Assembly: GCF_900101045.1 (NCBI RefSeq)
Contig: NZ_FNFN01000005.1
Location: 62,001 to 126,000 of the forward strand
Source of the DNA: Nocardioides sp. YR527
GTDB taxonomy: Bacteria; Actinomycetota; Actinomycetes; Propionibacteriales; Nocardioidaceae
Length of the DNA: 64,000 nucleotides
Reading direction: 5' to 3'
How positions within the stretch are numbered: position 1 is the first letter of the stretch; every line of letters starts with the position of its first letter. Shown here in pieces: positions 42,032 to 51,675 of this stretch. Under the pieces are notes generated by a model. That model saw only the letters and a list, made by a program, of their open reading frames with translations, was not told the origin of the DNA and did not search any database. A program made the translations under genes and the position numbers.

Positions 42032-42811
42032 ATGGGTGACTTCGTCAACCTCACCGTCGAGGACGGCATCGGCACGATCCGGCTCGACCGGCCGAAGATG
42101 AACGCGATCAGCTTCCAGGTGCAGGCCGAGCTGCTCGAGGTCGCGACCGAGGCGGCCGCCGACGACGACGTACGCGCCGTCGTGGTCTACGGCGGCGAGA
42201 GGCTCTTCGCCGCCGGCAACGACGTCAAGGAGATGGCCGGCCTCTCCTATTCGGAGATGGCCAAGCGGGTCGCGGGCGTACAGGCCGCGGTGACGGCCGT
42301 CGCCGAGATGCCCAAGCCGGTGGTGGCCGCGGTGACCGGCTACGCGCTGGGCGGCGGCTGCGAGCTGGCCCTCGCGGCCGACTTCCGCATCGCCGCCGAC
42401 GACGCGACCTTCGGTCAGCCGGAGGTCCTGCTCGGCATCATCCCGGGTGCCGGTGGCACTCAGCGGCTGGCACGGCTGATCGGGCCGTCCAAGGCCAAGG
42501 ATCTGATCTTCTCGGGCCGCTTCGTCAAGGCAGACGAGGCGCTTGCAATCGGCTTGGCCGACCGGCTCGTACCGGCGGCCTCGGTCTATGAGGAGGCGCT
42601 CGCGTGGGCGAGCCAGTTCAAGAAGGCGGCACCGTTCGCTCTGGCGGCGGCGAAGACGGCGATCGACAAGGGGCTCGGGGCGGACCTCGCCACCGGGCTG
42701 GCCATCGAGCAGCAGCAGTTCGCCGGCGTGTTCGCGACGCAGGACTCCCAGACCGGGATGGGATCGTTCCTGGAGAACGGCCCCGGCAAAGCCAACTTCG
42801 AAGGGAAGTGA
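42032..42811 (+). CDS. Enoyl-CoA hydratase
   Basis: A 259-aa crotonase-fold enzyme from ATG 42032 that hydrates trans-2-enoyl-CoA to 3-hydroxyacyl-CoA. The oxyanion loop is AAGNDVKEMAG; catalytic glutamates are Glu111 (GGGCELALAADF) and Glu131 (GQPEVLLGIIPGAGGTQRL). The C-terminal tail GKANFEGK is typical of actinobacterial EchA proteins. It would link the dehydrogenases at 1.5-5.2 kb to crotonyl-CoA. The stop overlaps or abuts the next small gene. Confidence 0.94.
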   Translation: MGDFVNLTVEDGIGTIRLDRPKMNAISFQVQAELLEVATEAAADDDVRAVVVYGGERLFAAGNDVKEMAGLSYSEMAKRVAGVQAAVTAVAEMPKPVVAAVTGYALGGGCELALAADFRIAADDATFGQPEVLLGIIPGAGGTQRLARLIGPSKAKDLIFSGRFVKADEALAIGLADRLVPAASVYEEALAWASQFKKAAPFALAAAKTAIDKGLGADLATGLAIEQQQFAGVFATQDSQTGMGSFLENGPGKANFEGK

Positions 42812-42816
42812 AGCTC

Positions 42817-43152
42817 GTGTCCGACACCAAGACGTCCACCGGCCCGGGCATGGTCCACACCATCCGGTCCTACGCCGCCAGGGTGGTCTGGGTGATCGCG
42901 CTGCTCGCCGCGCTGGCGCTGGCGATCGGAGCGCTGATGATCGCGCTCAAGGCGAACCAGGACAACACCCTCGTGGCGTTCGTCCTCCACGTCGCCGACA
43001 TCGCCGACCTGGGCCTGTTCTCGCGGGAGAACGGCATCAAGCAGTTCAGCGGTGAGGACGCCGAGATCAAGAACGCACTCTTCAACTGGGGCCTCGGTGC
43101 GCTGGCGTGGCTGATCGTCGGCCGCATCGTGGCCGGTGTGATCCGGCCCTGA
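42817..43152 (+). CDS. Small membrane protein, function unknown
   Basis: A 111-aa protein from GTG 42817; GTG 42808, overlapping the hydratase stop, is an alternative. Two hydrophobic helices (about 20-42 and 88-108) flank a soluble loop (ADIADLGLFSRENGIKQFSG, EDAEIKN). Translational spacing suggests co-expression with the hydratase. Proteins of this outline are common in actinobacteria, but I know no function. Confidence 0.75.
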   Translation: MSDTKTSTGPGMVHTIRSYAARVVWVIALLAALALAIGALMIALKANQDNTLVAFVLHVADIADLGLFSRENGIKQFSGEDAEIKNALFNWGLGALAWLIVGRIVAGVIRP

Positions 43153-43193
43153 GGCCATGTGACATTCTCAACGCGTAGGCACCTGTCATCGTA

Positions 43194-43211
43194 TGTGACT
43201 GACGGGTAACA
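43194..43211. promoter_or_regulatory. Degenerate acyl-CoA regulon operator upstream of etfB
   Basis: TGTGACT-gacg-GGTAACA keeps the TnACT-N4-(A/G)GTAA frame of the ccr and thiolase operators with two changes, in an outer context that is still palindromic (TGT...ACA). It lies 52 bases before the etfB start. Confidence 0.4.
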
Positions 43212-43262
43212 TCGCTGGCGAACTACGACCATTCCAGGAGGGGCCGGCAAGGCCGCACCATC

Positions 43263-44063
43263 ATGAACATTGTTGTGCTTGTGAAGTACGTGCCGGACGC
43301 GACCGCGGACCGGCAGTTCGAGGACGACTTCACCGTCGACCGCGTGAACGTCGACGGTCTGCTCTCCGAGCTCGATGAGTACGCGGTTGAGCAGTCGTTG
43401 CAGATCAAGGAGAAGCGCGAGGGTGAGGAGATCACCGTCACCGCGCTGACTGTTGGTCCCGAGGCGGCCGAGGCGGCTGTGCGCAAGGCGCTGCAGATGG
43501 GCGCCGACAAGGGCGTCCACGTCGTCGACGACGCGATCGCGGGCTCGGACTCCATCGCCACCTCGCTGGTGCTCGCGAAGGCGATCGAGAAGATCGGCGC
43601 CGAGACCAAGGTCGACCTCGTGGTCGGCGGTCTGGCCTCGACCGACGCCGGTATGAGCGTGGTCCCGGCGATGCTGGCCGAGCGTCTCGGTCTGCCGCAG
43701 GTCACCCTCGCTGCGGTCGTGGAGACCCAGGGCGACCAGGTCCGGATCAAGCGTGACGGCGATGTCGCGACCGAGGTCATCGGTGGCACGCTGCCGCTGG
43801 TCCTCTCGGTGACCGATCAGTCCGGTGAGGCCCGCTACCCGTCCTTCAAGGGCATCATGGCGGCCAAGAAGAAGCCGCTGGAGTCCTGGTCGCTGGGCGA
43901 CCTGGGTGTCGAGGCCGCTCAGGTGGGTCTGGGTGCTGCCTACACCGAGGTTCTCGAGACGGCGGCGCGTCCGCCGCGTACCGCTGGTGAGATCGTCACC
44001 GACGAGGACGGCTCGGGCGCCAAGGCGCTGGCCGACTTCCTCGCGTCCAAGAAGTTCATCTGA
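43263..44063 (+). CDS. etfB: Electron transfer flavoprotein subunit beta
   Basis: A 266-aa ETF beta subunit with AMP-binding character. MNIVVLVKYVPDATADRQFE is the family start, followed by NVDGLLSELDEYAVEQSLQI and DLVVGGLASTDAGMSVVPAM. With EtfA it accepts electrons from acyl-CoA dehydrogenases and passes them to the respiratory chain. GGAGG lies at 43237, farther than usual from the ATG. It is followed 23 bases later by etfA, and a weak copy of the ccr-type operator precedes it. Confidence 0.95.
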   Translation: MNIVVLVKYVPDATADRQFEDDFTVDRVNVDGLLSELDEYAVEQSLQIKEKREGEEITVTALTVGPEAAEAAVRKALQMGADKGVHVVDDAIAGSDSIATSLVLAKAIEKIGAETKVDLVVGGLASTDAGMSVVPAMLAERLGLPQVTLAAVVETQGDQVRIKRDGDVATEVIGGTLPLVLSVTDQSGEARYPSFKGIMAAKKKPLESWSLGDLGVEAAQVGLGAAYTEVLETAARPPRTAGEIVTDEDGSGAKALADFLASKKFI

Positions 44064-44086
44064 GGCCGAGAAAGGATCTTTGAATC

Positions 44087-45040
44087 ATGGCTGAAGTTCT
44101 CGTTCTCATCGACCACGTAGCTGGTCAGGTCAAGAAGCCGACCTACGAGCTGCTCACCCTGGCCGCCAAGCTCGGCGAGCCGTCCGCGGTCTACATCGGT
44201 GCTGCCGACGGTGCCGCTGGTGCCGCGGAGGCCGTCAAGGGCTACGGCGCCGAGAAGGTCTACGTCATCGACGACGCCCAGATCAAGGGCTACCTGGTCG
44301 CCCCGCGGGCCGAGGCGCTGGCGCAGCTGGCCGGCTCCGCCTCCCCGGCTGCGATCCTGCTGCCCTCCTCCGCGGAGAACAAGGAGGTCGCGGCCCGGCT
44401 GGCGATCAAGCTCGACTCCGGTCTGATCACCGACGCCGTCGACCTCGACGACTCCGGTGTGGCGACCCAGTCGGTCTTCGCCGGTAACTTCACGGTCAAG
44501 GGCAAGGTCACCAAGGGCACCCCGATCATCACGGTCAAGCCCAACTCGGCCGCTCCGGTCGAGAAGGCCGGCGCCGCTGCGGTGACCCCGTTCGAGGTGA
44601 CCATCTCCGATGCCGCCAAGACCGCTCAGATCGTGGCCTCCCAGCCGCGTAAGGCCTCCGGTCGCCCGGAGCTGACCGAGGCCGCGATCGTAGTCTCGGG
44701 TGGTCGTGGCACCGGCGGCGACTTCTCCGCCGTCGAGGGTCTCGCCGACGCGCTCGGTGCCGCCGTTGGTGCCTCGCGTGCCGCGGTCGACTCCGGCTGG
44801 ATGCCGCACACCTTCCAGGTCGGCCAGACCGGCAAGACCGTCTCCCCGCAGCTCTACGTGGCCAACGGGATCTCCGGTGCGATCCAGCACCGTGCCGGTA
44901 TGCAGACCTCGAAGACCATCGTCGCGGTCAACAAGGACGAGGAGGCACCGATCTTCGAGCTCGTCGACTTCGGTGTCGTGGGCGACCTGCACACCGTCCT
45001 CCCGGCGGTCACCGAGGCCGTCAAGGCGGCTAAGGGCTGA
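44087..45040 (+). CDS. etfA: Electron transfer flavoprotein subunit alpha
   Basis: A 317-aa ETF alpha subunit. The FAD domain is in the C-terminal half: [60 protein letters not shown] and [20 protein letters not shown]. It completes the heterodimer with the upstream EtfB and shares its transcript. A strong intrinsic terminator follows 28 bases after the stop. Confidence 0.95.
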   Translation: MAEVLVLIDHVAGQVKKPTYELLTLAAKLGEPSAVYIGAADGAAGAAEAVKGYGAEKVYVIDDAQIKGYLVAPRAEALAQLAGSASPAAILLPSSAENKEVAARLAIKLDSGLITDAVDLDDSGVATQSVFAGNFTVKGKVTKGTPIITVKPNSAAPVEKAGAAAVTPFEVTISDAAKTAQIVASQPRKASGRPELTEAAIVVSGGRGTGGDFSAVEGLADALGAAVGASRAAVDSGWMPHTFQVGQTGKTVSPQLYVANGISGAIQHRAGMQTSKTIVAVNKDEEAPIFELVDFGVVGDLHTVLPAVTEAVKAAKG

Positions 45041-45068
45041 CCCTCTGAGCCTGGGACGTACGTCCCGA

Positions 45069-45103
45069 AAACCCGCCTCCGAGCACTGCTCGGAGGCGGG
45101 TTT
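45069..45103 (+). terminator. Strong intrinsic terminator of etfBA
   Basis: A perfect 15-bp stem (aaacccgcctccgag 45069-45083, complement 45089-45103), loop cactg, followed by cttt. This is the clearest Rho-independent terminator in the window. Confidence 0.92.
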
Positions 45104-45173
45104 CTTTCGGTTCGGCATCTAGTTCTCGGAATTGTCGTTGCGGGCCATACGTCGCTGGGTATAGTCCGGCCGC

Positions 45174-46460
45174 ATGTGGGGGAATGTGCTGAGGTCGAGG
45201 AAGACCCGGAAGATCTCGATCGCTTCGGCTGTGGCCGGCTGCGTGGCGGCCCTGGTCGTTGCGACGATGTCCGTGGTCTCGACGCCCGCGACGGCGGCGA
45301 CCTGGTCGCCACCGGCGGGTCCGTTCTTCAACAACCCGACCGGCGACGCGGCGCAGCGCAACTTCATCGTCCACCGGATCAACAACAGCGTCCGCTACGC
45401 GGCCAAGGGTTCCTACATCCGGTTCGTCACCTACAACCTGGACCGCGCCGACACCGTCGATCAGCTCATCGCCGCTCACAAGCGTGGTGTCCATGTGCAG
45501 ATCCTGGTCAACCGGAAGATGTGGAGCAGCGGTGAGCGGAAGCTGGCCGCCCGCCTCGGCACCACGCGGTCCCGGCCGAGCTTCATCTACGGCTGCGCCG
45601 GTGCCTGCCGTGGCTATGACAAGGGCAACCTGCACATCAAGATCCACTCGTTCACCCAGGTCGGCACCAAGCGCAACGTCCTGATCAACAGCTCCGGCAA
45701 CCTCGGTGGCGGTGCGGCCGGTTCGCAGTGGAACGACGCCCAGACGATCTACGCCAACGACAGCCTGTGGAAGACGTGGCTGCGGATGTTCAACGAGCTC
45801 AAGGCCGACCGGAAGGCCTCGCCGCGCTATGTGTCCTGGACCGGTGGCGGCACCTCGGTCGGCTTCCAGCGCCAGCTCCCGGGCACGACCAGCGACGAGA
45901 TCTACGCCCGCAGCAGCGGTGACCGGGTGATCGACCGGCTCCGGCTGATCGGATGCCGGGCGCCGAGCGGCTACGGCACCAAGGGCAAGACGATCCTGCG
46001 GATCCACATGTACGCGTGGTACAGCCGCCGTGGCGAGCGCATCGCCGACGAGGTGGTCCGGCTGAAGAAGCGCGGCTGCGTGGTCCGGGTGATCGGCTCG
46101 GTGACCAGCGACGTGGTCTACCGCAAGCTGAAGGCGGTCGGCATCCCGGTGCGCGACGCCGCCTGGGACTGGGGCCAGAAGAAGTCGACCAGCGGCGACA
46201 ACATCGTCTACGGCTCGCGCTGCTACTCCCACTACAAGTGGATGAGCGTCAACGGCCGCTTCGCGGACAAGGGCACCTTCAGCGTCTGGACCGGCTCGGA
46301 GAACTGGTCACCGCCGTCGTTCAGCAACGACGAGGTCACCTTCCGGTTCACCTCGAAGAGCTACTACCAGTCCTACACCTCCCGGTTCAACAAGATGTGG
46401 GACAGCCCGAGGGCGACCCACCGGGTCTACATCGAGCCGAAGAGCCGGCCCTGCGCCTGA
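45174..46460 (+). CDS. Secreted phospholipase D-like protein
   Basis: A 428-aa exported protein from ATG 45174. A twin-basic N-region (RSRKTRK) and hydrophobic core end at ATPATAA near residue 41. Two PLD half-motifs are present: HIKIHSF (His154, Lys156) with INSSGNLG downstream, and HYKWMSV (His353, Lys355) with [10 protein letters not shown]. Both lack the Asp of classical HKD, as in many secreted PLD-like nucleases and lipases. Substrate may be phospholipid or nucleic acid. It stands alone after the etf terminator. Confidence 0.85.
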   Translation: MWGNVLRSRKTRKISIASAVAGCVAALVVATMSVVSTPATAATWSPPAGPFFNNPTGDAAQRNFIVHRINNSVRYAAKGSYIRFVTYNLDRADTVDQLIAAHKRGVHVQILVNRKMWSSGERKLAARLGTTRSRPSFIYGCAGACRGYDKGNLHIKIHSFTQVGTKRNVLINSSGNLGGGAAGSQWNDAQTIYANDSLWKTWLRMFNELKADRKASPRYVSWTGGGTSVGFQRQLPGTTSDEIYARSSGDRVIDRLRLIGCRAPSGYGTKGKTILRIHMYAWYSRRGERIADEVVRLKKRGCVVRVIGSVTSDVVYRKLKAVGIPVRDAAWDWGQKKSTSGDNIVYGSRCYSHYKWMSVNGRFADKGTFSVWTGSENWSPPSFSNDEVTFRFTSKSYYQSYTSRFNKMWDSPRATHRVYIEPKSRPCA

Positions 46461-46480
46461 CCGTGCCCTAACCTCGCCGG

Positions 46481-47386
46481 GTGAGCTTTGGTGAACTCGG
46501 TGGGGGCCTTCGGCCGCTCGACGGCGGCTGGTCGGGCGAGACGTTTCTGGCGGAGGCCGGTGGGGAGAGGTCGGTCGTGCGGGTCTTCGCGGACCCACAC
46601 CACCACCCGCAGGCCGCGGAGGTCCACGAGGCCCTGCACCGTCTGGTGCGAGGCCTCGTCCCGGTCCCGGACGTCTTGGAGGTACGCCGCGCCGACCCGG
46701 CCACGGGCACGCCGGCGCTGCTGGTGACCGAGTTCGTCGAGGGCGTACGCGGTGACCTGCTGCTGCCCGACCTCGACGAGGCGCAGCGAGATCGGCTCGG
46801 GCGTTGCCTCGGGGAGATCGCGGGCACCCTGGCCGGGATGCCGTTCCTGAGTGCCGGGACCTTCGCCGACAAGGACCTGCGGGTCGAGACGTTCGAGCTG
46901 GACCTGACCGAGTGGGTCGAGTCGTACGCCGAGCGTCTGGACTGGTCGCCGTCGGACCTGGAGGGGCTGCGGGACGTGGCCGCCGACGCCCAGGACCGGC
47001 TCTACACGGTCGCCCGGGTGAGCCTGGTGCACAGCGACCTCAACCCCAAGAACCTCATCCTCGACCCGGAGACGCTGCGGGTGCGCGCGGTGCTGGACTG
47101 GGAGTTCGCGCACGCCGGCTCACCGTTCGCCGACCTCGGCAACCTGCTGAGGTTCGACCGGGACCCGGCGTACGTCTCGGGGGTGCTGGCGGGCTACGTC
47201 GCGGTGCGTGGTGGCAACGCCACGGATGCCCTCGACCTGGCCAGGTCCGCGGACCTGGTGGCACTGGTCGAGCTCGGTGCTCGGCGTACCGCCAATCCGG
47301 TGGCCGCCCGGGCCCACGACCTCCTGCTCGCGATCGCCCGATCCGGGGATGTCCACACCGCCCCGGAGGGCGATGATCGCGGCTAG
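46481..47386 (+). CDS. Aminoglycoside-phosphotransferase-fold kinase
   Basis: A 301-aa APH/choline-kinase-like protein from GTG 46481. The nucleotide loop region is LDGGWSGETFLAE; the catalytic loop is VHSDLNPKNLILD and the metal-binding motif VLDWEFAHAGSPFADLGNLL. These enzymes phosphorylate small alcohols, sugars or antibiotics; nothing here fixes the substrate. It follows the PLD gene after 20 bases and may be co-transcribed. Confidence 0.88.
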   Translation: MSFGELGGGLRPLDGGWSGETFLAEAGGERSVVRVFADPHHHPQAAEVHEALHRLVRGLVPVPDVLEVRRADPATGTPALLVTEFVEGVRGDLLLPDLDEAQRDRLGRCLGEIAGTLAGMPFLSAGTFADKDLRVETFELDLTEWVESYAERLDWSPSDLEGLRDVAADAQDRLYTVARVSLVHSDLNPKNLILDPETLRVRAVLDWEFAHAGSPFADLGNLLRFDRDPAYVSGVLAGYVAVRGGNATDALDLARSADLVALVELGARRTANPVAARAHDLLLAIARSGDVHTAPEGDDRG

Positions 47387-47425
47387 GATCGGAGCGCGCC
47401 GGACGGTGCCGGCGCAACCTGGGGG

Positions 47426-47851
47426 ATGGTTGTGGGAGTGAGTGAGTTCGACGGGGCTCGGAGCCCCGCCGGAGGTTGGTGGCGTGGCTGGACGCCCTGG
47501 ATCTCGGCGCTCGTGCTGTCTGCGCTGTTCGCAGCCGCGACGACGGGGATCGCGTTCGTGCGGAAGACGTATCAACCGCCGGTGGACTATCCGGCGATGG
47601 CCGACCCCGAGCCGACGGCGAGCGCGGCGGCCTCGCCCGCGCCTGCGAAGCAGGATCGCAGCGAGGCGCCGTCGACGCGGCCGACGGGCGCGGCCGCCGA
47701 GCCGACGCCGGTGAAGGCGCCTCGGAAGGTCCGGCCCTCGGCGTCCGGGTCGGCGAGTGGCGAGCCGATGGCGACGGCGGAGCCGTCCGAGAGCCCGTTC
47801 GACCCGCTCCGGGGTCTCGGTGTGCTGTTGGGCCTGGCCGAGGAGGACTGA
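47426..47851 (+). CDS. Membrane protein with Pro/Ala/Ser-rich tail, function unknown
   Basis: A 141-aa protein from ATG 47426. One hydrophobic helix covers about residues 25-46 ([20 protein letters not shown]). The remaining 90 residues are low-complexity, rich in Pro, Ala, Ser and charged residues, and probably extracellular. It ends in [17 protein letters not shown]. No family recognised. Confidence 0.65.
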   Translation: MVVGVSEFDGARSPAGGWWRGWTPWISALVLSALFAAATTGIAFVRKTYQPPVDYPAMADPEPTASAAASPAPAKQDRSEAPSTRPTGAAAEPTPVKAPRKVRPSASGSASGEPMATAEPSESPFDPLRGLGVLLGLAEED

Positions 47852-47860
47852 CCCGGCCGC

Positions 47861-47905
47861 GCGGTCCGTACGGCGAAAGGGTGGTGGCTGCCCACCCCGG
47901 ACCGC
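47861..47905. terminator. Weak cruciform between membrane protein and proA
   Basis: Arms gcggtccg (47861-47868) and cggaccgc (47898-47905) enclose an inner gggtg/caccc pair (47879-47883 and 47893-47897). It ends 14 bases before the proA start, so it could be a terminator or act on proA. Confidence 0.4.
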
Positions 47906-47919
47906 CTAGGCTTTCTCAC

Positions 47920-49170
47920 ATGAGTGCAGAGGCAGTGATCCGTGAGGTGGCGGCGAAGGCACGAGAGGCGAGCTACGAGCTCGCGGTCGCCCCGCGCAGC
48001 GTGAAGGACGCGGCGCTGCACGCGATGGCCGACGCGCTCCTGGCGCGTGCCGACGAGGTGCTGGAGGCCAACGCGGCCGACGTCGCCCGTGCCGAGGCCT
48101 CGGGCAGCCCGGCCAACATCATCGACCGCCTCACCCTGACCCCGGAGCGTCTCGACGGCATCGCCGCTGCGCTCCGCGAGCTCGCCGCCCTCCCGGACCC
48201 CGTCGGTGACGTCGTACGCGGCAGCACCCTCGCCAACGGCCTCGAGCTGCGCCAGGTAAGGGTGCCGTTCGGCGTCGTCGGGATGATCTACGAGGCGCGC
48301 CCCAACGTGACCGTGGACGCGGCCGGGATCTGCCTGAAGTCCGGCAACGCGGCGCTCCTGCGCGGCTCCTCCAACATCGCCTCCAGCAACGTCGCGATCG
48401 CCGCCGTGCTCCGCGACGCCGTCGCCTCCGTCGGCCTCCCGGCCGACGTGATCCAGGTCGTGCCCGGGGAGGGCCACGACTCGGTCAAGGCGCTGATGCG
48501 GGCCCGAGGCCTGGTCGACGTGCTCATCCCGCGCGGTGGCGCCGGGCTGATCCGCAGCGTCGTCGAGGAGTCGACGGTGCCGGTCATCGAGACCGGGGTG
48601 GGCAACGTACACGTCTACGTCGACAAGGCTGCCGACCTCGAGAAGGCGGTCACGATCGTGGTCAACTCCAAGACCCAGCGCACCAGCGTGTGCAACTCCG
48701 CCGAGTCGCTGCTCGTGCACGCCGACATCGCCAAGGAGTTCCTGCCGATGGTGGTCCCCGCCCTGCAGGAGCGCGGGGTGCAGATCCAGGGCGACGAGGC
48801 CTTCTGCGCCTTCGACCTGGTCGAGCCCGCCACCGACGAGGACTACGCGGCCGAGTTCCTGGCGCTGAAGATCAGCGCCGCGGTCGTACCTTCCCTCGAC
48901 GCCGCCATCGCCCACATCCGGCGCTGGTCGAGCGGCCACACCGAGGCGATCCTGACGGAGGACCTGGGTGCGGCCCGCCGGTTCACCGCAGCGGTCGACT
49001 CCGCGGCGGTCATGGTCAACGCCTCGACGCGGTTCACCGACGGTGGCGAGTTCGGCTTCGGCGCGGAGATCGGGATCTCTACCCAGAAGCTGCACGCCAG
49101 GGGCCCGATGGGGCTGCCCGAGATGACCTCGACGAAGTATGTGGTCACCGGGGACGGGCACGTGCGCTAG
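47920..49170 (+). CDS. proA: Gamma-glutamyl phosphate reductase
   Basis: The second enzyme of proline synthesis: reduces gamma-glutamyl phosphate to glutamate semialdehyde with NADPH. 416 aa from ATG 47920. [56 protein letters not shown] and [17 protein letters not shown] with the catalytic Cys are all present, as is [20 protein letters not shown]. Longer upstream reading crosses the cruciform and is not coding. It opens the block proA, small membrane protein, nadD, rsfS; proB is not in the window. Confidence 0.97.
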   Translation: MSAEAVIREVAAKAREASYELAVAPRSVKDAALHAMADALLARADEVLEANAADVARAEASGSPANIIDRLTLTPERLDGIAAALRELAALPDPVGDVVRGSTLANGLELRQVRVPFGVVGMIYEARPNVTVDAAGICLKSGNAALLRGSSNIASSNVAIAAVLRDAVASVGLPADVIQVVPGEGHDSVKALMRARGLVDVLIPRGGAGLIRSVVEESTVPVIETGVGNVHVYVDKAADLEKAVTIVVNSKTQRTSVCNSAESLLVHADIAKEFLPMVVPALQERGVQIQGDEAFCAFDLVEPATDEDYAAEFLALKISAAVVPSLDAAIAHIRRWSSGHTEAILTEDLGAARRFTAAVDSAAVMVNASTRFTDGGEFGFGAEIGISTQKLHARGPMGLPEMTSTKYVVTGDGHVR

Positions 49171-49200
49171 CAGCAGCAGCCACAAGGTAATCTGTGCGCC

Positions 49201-49362
49201 ATGTCGAACTCTGTTGTGTCGAGTATCATCACCTCCGCTGAGCACGGGGCCGAGCACGGCACCTCTGGCATCGAGTGGGTCATCGGCGGCGGCGCCCTGG
49301 CGATCCTCGTCTTCGCTCTCCTGGTCCTGGTCTGGTTCGCCGGTGGCCGTGAGCACTCCTGA
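49201..49362 (+). CDS. Small membrane protein (53 aa)
   Basis: A short ORF (ATG 49201, TGA 49360-49362) fills the gap between proA and nadD. Residues 25-46 ([20 protein letters not shown]) form one hydrophobic helix; the N-terminus is His/Glu-rich ([14 protein letters not shown]) and may bind metal weakly. It lies 30 bases after proA and 11 before nadD. The proA-nadD gap often holds a similar small membrane protein in actinobacteria (recollection), which supports it as real. Confidence 0.7.
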   Translation: MSNSVVSSIITSAEHGAEHGTSGIEWVIGGGALAILVFALLVLVWFAGGREHS

Positions 49363-49373
49363 GCGCTGATCAG

Positions 49374-50036
49374 ATGGGCAACGGGGGAGTGCCCGAACCA
49401 GGCCTCGAGGGCCTGAGCGGCAAGCGTCGCGTCGGGGTGATGGGTGGCACCTTCGATCCCATCCACCACGGCCACCTGGTGGCCGCCTCCGAGGTGCAGT
49501 CGTTCTTCGACCTCGACGAGGTCGTCTTCGTGCCGACCGGCGACCCGTGGCAGAAGGCCGACCGCGACGTGTCGCCGGCCGAGCACCGCTACCTGATGAC
49601 GGTCATCGCGACCGCCGCCAACCCGCGCTTCACCGTGAGCCGGGTCGACATCGACCGGGCCGGCCGCACCTACACGCGCGACACGCTGCGCGACCTCGCC
49701 AAGGCGCTGCCCGACGCCGAGCTCTACTTCATCACCGGGGCCGACGCGCTCGCCGACATCTTCACCTGGCGCGACACCGACGAGCTCTTCGAGCTCGCCC
49801 AGTTCGTGGGGTGCACGCGCCCGGGCTACACCATGGATCCCGAGGTCATCGCGAAGATCCCCTCCGACCGCATCACCATGCTCGAGATCCCGGCGCTGGC
49901 GATCTCGTCCTCCGACTGCCGCGAGCGGCGTCACCGTGGCGAGCCGGTCTGGTATCTCGTCCCCGACGGCGTGGTGCAGTACATCGGCAAGCACGACCTC
50001 TACCGCAAGAATCCCTCAGACAAGGACCGCGTATGA
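49374..50036 (+). CDS. nadD: Nicotinate-nucleotide adenylyltransferase
   Basis: A 220-aa NAD-biosynthesis enzyme that adenylates nicotinate mononucleotide. [20 protein letters not shown] holds the HxGH motif (His31, His34); [11 protein letters not shown] and [16 protein letters not shown] (the ISSxxxR motif) are typical. Start ATG 49374 gives a 16-residue extension before the conserved strand; a later GTG at 49389 could also be used. Its TGA overlaps the rsfS ATG (ATGA), so translation is coupled. Confidence 0.95.
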   Translation: MGNGGVPEPGLEGLSGKRRVGVMGGTFDPIHHGHLVAASEVQSFFDLDEVVFVPTGDPWQKADRDVSPAEHRYLMTVIATAANPRFTVSRVDIDRAGRTYTRDTLRDLAKALPDAELYFITGADALADIFTWRDTDELFELAQFVGCTRPGYTMDPEVIAKIPSDRITMLEIPALAISSSDCRERRHRGEPVWYLVPDGVVQYIGKHDLYRKNPSDKDRV

Positions 50037-50407
50037 CCGCGACCGAGCACGCCATCGAGCTCACCATCACCGCCGCCCGGGCGGCCTCGGACAAGAAGGC
50101 CGGGCACATCCTGGCCTTCGACGTCAGCGACCAGCTGGCCATCACCGACGCCTTCGTGCTGGCCTCCGCCCCCAACGAGCGGCAGGTGCAGTCGATCGTC
50201 GACGAGGTCGAGCTGAAGCTGCGCGACCTCGGCTCCAAGCCGCTGCGCCGCGAGGGCCACAAGGAGGGACGCTGGGTGCTGCTCGACTACGGCGAGATCG
50301 TCGTGCACGTCCAGCACGAGGAGGAGCGCCAGTTCTACGCCCTCGAGCGGCTCTGGCGCGACTGCCCCTCGATCTCGCTGCCCGCCGACATCGTCTCCGA
50401 GGGCTGA
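50033..50407 (+). CDS. rsfS: Ribosome silencing factor
   Basis: A 124-aa protein of the RsfS/Iojap family, which binds L14 (uL14) and blocks subunit joining in starved cells. [36 protein letters not shown] and [20 protein letters not shown] are the conserved blocks. ATG 50033 overlaps the nadD stop. Order nadD-rsfS-phosphatase is standard. Confidence 0.95.
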   Translation: MTATEHAIELTITAARAASDKKAGHILAFDVSDQLAITDAFVLASAPNERQVQSIVDEVELKLRDLGSKPLRREGHKEGRWVLLDYGEIVVHVQHEEERQFYALERLWRDCPSISLPADIVSEG

Positions 50408-50415
50408 TCGCGCCC

Positions 50416-51036
50416 GTGACCCGTCGCATCGTCCTCCTCCGCCATGGCGTCACGCCCTGGAACGCCGACGGCCGCTACCAGGGCCAGACCGACATCGAGC
50501 TGGCCGAGACCGGCCACCAGCAGGCCAAAGCCGCCGCTCGTGCGATTGGGACGGCCTACGCCGTGACCCGCCTGGTCTCCTCGGACCTGATGCGGGCCCG
50601 CCAGACCGCTGCGTACGTCGCCGAGGAGACCGGCCTCGAGGCGGCGTACGACCCGAGGTTGCGCGAGGTCTGCGCGGGGGAGGCCGAGGGCATGAACCGC
50701 GCCGAGATCTTCGAGCGCTTCGGTGAGATGCCGGCCAGCTGGGAGCCCCACGGCGGGGAGTCCTGGCCCACGGTCGCGGCCCGCTTCAGCGGCGCGCTCC
50801 ACGACGTCGCCGAGACCGTCGCGCCCGGCGAGACCGTCGTGGTCGTGGCTCACGGCGGCGCGATCCGGCAGGGCCTGGCCGCCTTCCTCGGCTGGGACCC
50901 GTCCGTCGTCACCACCCTCGCGCCGCTGACGAACTGCGCCTGGATCGAGCTCACCGCCAAGGAGTCCGCCCATGGACTCATTGCCTCGGCGCCCTGGCGA
51001 CTCGCGACGTACGGAATGGGGGCCCCGATTTCGTGA
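50416..51036 (+). CDS. Histidine phosphatase (phosphoglycerate mutase-like)
   Basis: A 206-aa protein from GTG 50416. The catalytic RHG box is IVLLRHGVTPWNADGRYQGQ; LVSSDLMRARQTA supplies the second arginine; VVVVAHGGAIRQGLAAFLGW has the second histidine. Probably a phosphatase of small phosphometabolites; the family also includes phosphoglycerate mutases, and this branch follows rsfS in many actinobacteria. The tRNA-Ala gene is 63 bases downstream. Confidence 0.92.
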   Translation: MTRRIVLLRHGVTPWNADGRYQGQTDIELAETGHQQAKAAARAIGTAYAVTRLVSSDLMRARQTAAYVAEETGLEAAYDPRLREVCAGEAEGMNRAEIFERFGEMPASWEPHGGESWPTVAARFSGALHDVAETVAPGETVVVVAHGGAIRQGLAAFLGWDPSVVTTLAPLTNCAWIELTAKESAHGLIASAPWRLATYGMGAPIS

Positions 51037-51099
51037 TCGGGAGAGCGTTCCGCTACTGTTCTTCTCGTTGCCCGGGTTGATCACCGGGACAACGCCAAC

Positions 51100-51172
51100 G
51101 GGGGTGTGGCGCAGCTGGTAGCGCATCTGCATGGCATGCAGAGGGTCAGGGGTTCGAGTCCCCTCACCTCCA
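51100..51172 (+). tRNA. tRNA-Ala, anticodon GGC
   Basis: Acceptor stem GGGGGTG pairs with CACCTCC (one G-T pair); D-stem GCGC/GCGC; anticodon stem TCTGC/GCAGA around loop ATGGCAT, giving anticodon GGC; T-stem AGGGG/CCCCT around TTCGAGT. The discriminator is A at 51172 and CCA is not encoded (next bases CCG). Its 3' half is repeated at 53151. Confidence 0.97.
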
Positions 51173-51182
51173 CCGAAACACC
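51137..51182. repeat. Left copy of 46-bp tRNA-Ala 3'-end repeat (candidate attL)
   Basis: This stretch, from the anticodon loop through ten bases past the tRNA, is repeated at 53151-53196 with one mismatch (a51142 versus g53156) and 40 perfect bases from 51143 on. A direct repeat ending beyond a tRNA 3' end is the usual footprint of tyrosine-integrase insertion. The left copy keeps the tRNA intact. Confidence 0.85.
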
Positions 51183-51237
51183 AGATCAGGGCCGTGTTCC
51201 AGACCTTCTCAGAGGGCCAGGAACACGGCCCTGATCT
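51183..51237 (+). terminator. Terminator hairpin after tRNA-Ala, starting exactly at the repeat boundary
   Basis: A perfect 18-bp stem (agatcagggccgtgttcc 51183-51200, complement 51220-51237) with a 19-base loop. Its first base is the first base after the 46-bp repeat. It probably ends the tRNA transcript; no T-run follows beyond tctcgtt. Confidence 0.8.
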
Positions 51238-51338
51238 CGTTGTTGGCGCGTTATTGGTTCCGGTTACGGAATCGCTGGCCAGATCCTGTTCAGGGGCGGG
51301 TTCGCATCGCCTGTTCACGTGCGTGCAAGGCTGGGGGA

Positions 51339-51526
51339 GTGGGCAACCGACTCGCCTCCGCGACCTCGCCCCACCTGCTGCAGCACGCTCAGACCCTGTG
51401 AGCTGGTGGGAGTGGGGGCCGGACACGTTCGAGGAGGCGCGGCGGCGGGGGATTCCTCTCCTCTTGAGCGTCGGCTATGCCGCCTGCCACTGGTGCCATG
51501 TGATGCTCGCGCCGCTCGGTGAGTGA
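51339..51526 (+). pseudogene. Truncated, frameshifted DUF255 (YyaL/thioredoxin-domain) gene
   Basis: GTG 51339 with GGGGGAG upstream opens [17 protein letters not shown], the standard start of DUF255 thioredoxin-domain proteins. A one-base deletion near 51393 puts a stop at 51399-51401 in that frame. The +1-shifted frame continues as [20 protein letters not shown] then [10 protein letters not shown], which is the next part of the same family including its CxxC. Homology ends at 51502; the frame stops at 51526. Full proteins are about 600-700 residues, so over nine tenths is gone. Confidence 0.8.
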
Positions 51527-51675
51527 GTGTGGACCCGGTTCACGCTCCGGAACATGGTATTCCGTGTCGTTCCGTGACGGCTGACCCCGCCTCATGCAGG
51601 GCCATACCTGTCCCGAATATGTGTCCTCGCGCCTTACCCTGAGCGGCAGCGAGCTAGCACCTCCCGGAGCGCGAC

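Noticed and set aside
45069..45103. A dispersed palindrome like those at 367 or 5237
   Set aside because: Stem size, small loop and the following T-rich tail fit an ordinary intrinsic terminator directly after etfA.
42101..46460. Possible CRISPR or tandem-repeat arrays
   Set aside because: No regularly spaced repeats were found here or elsewhere in the window.
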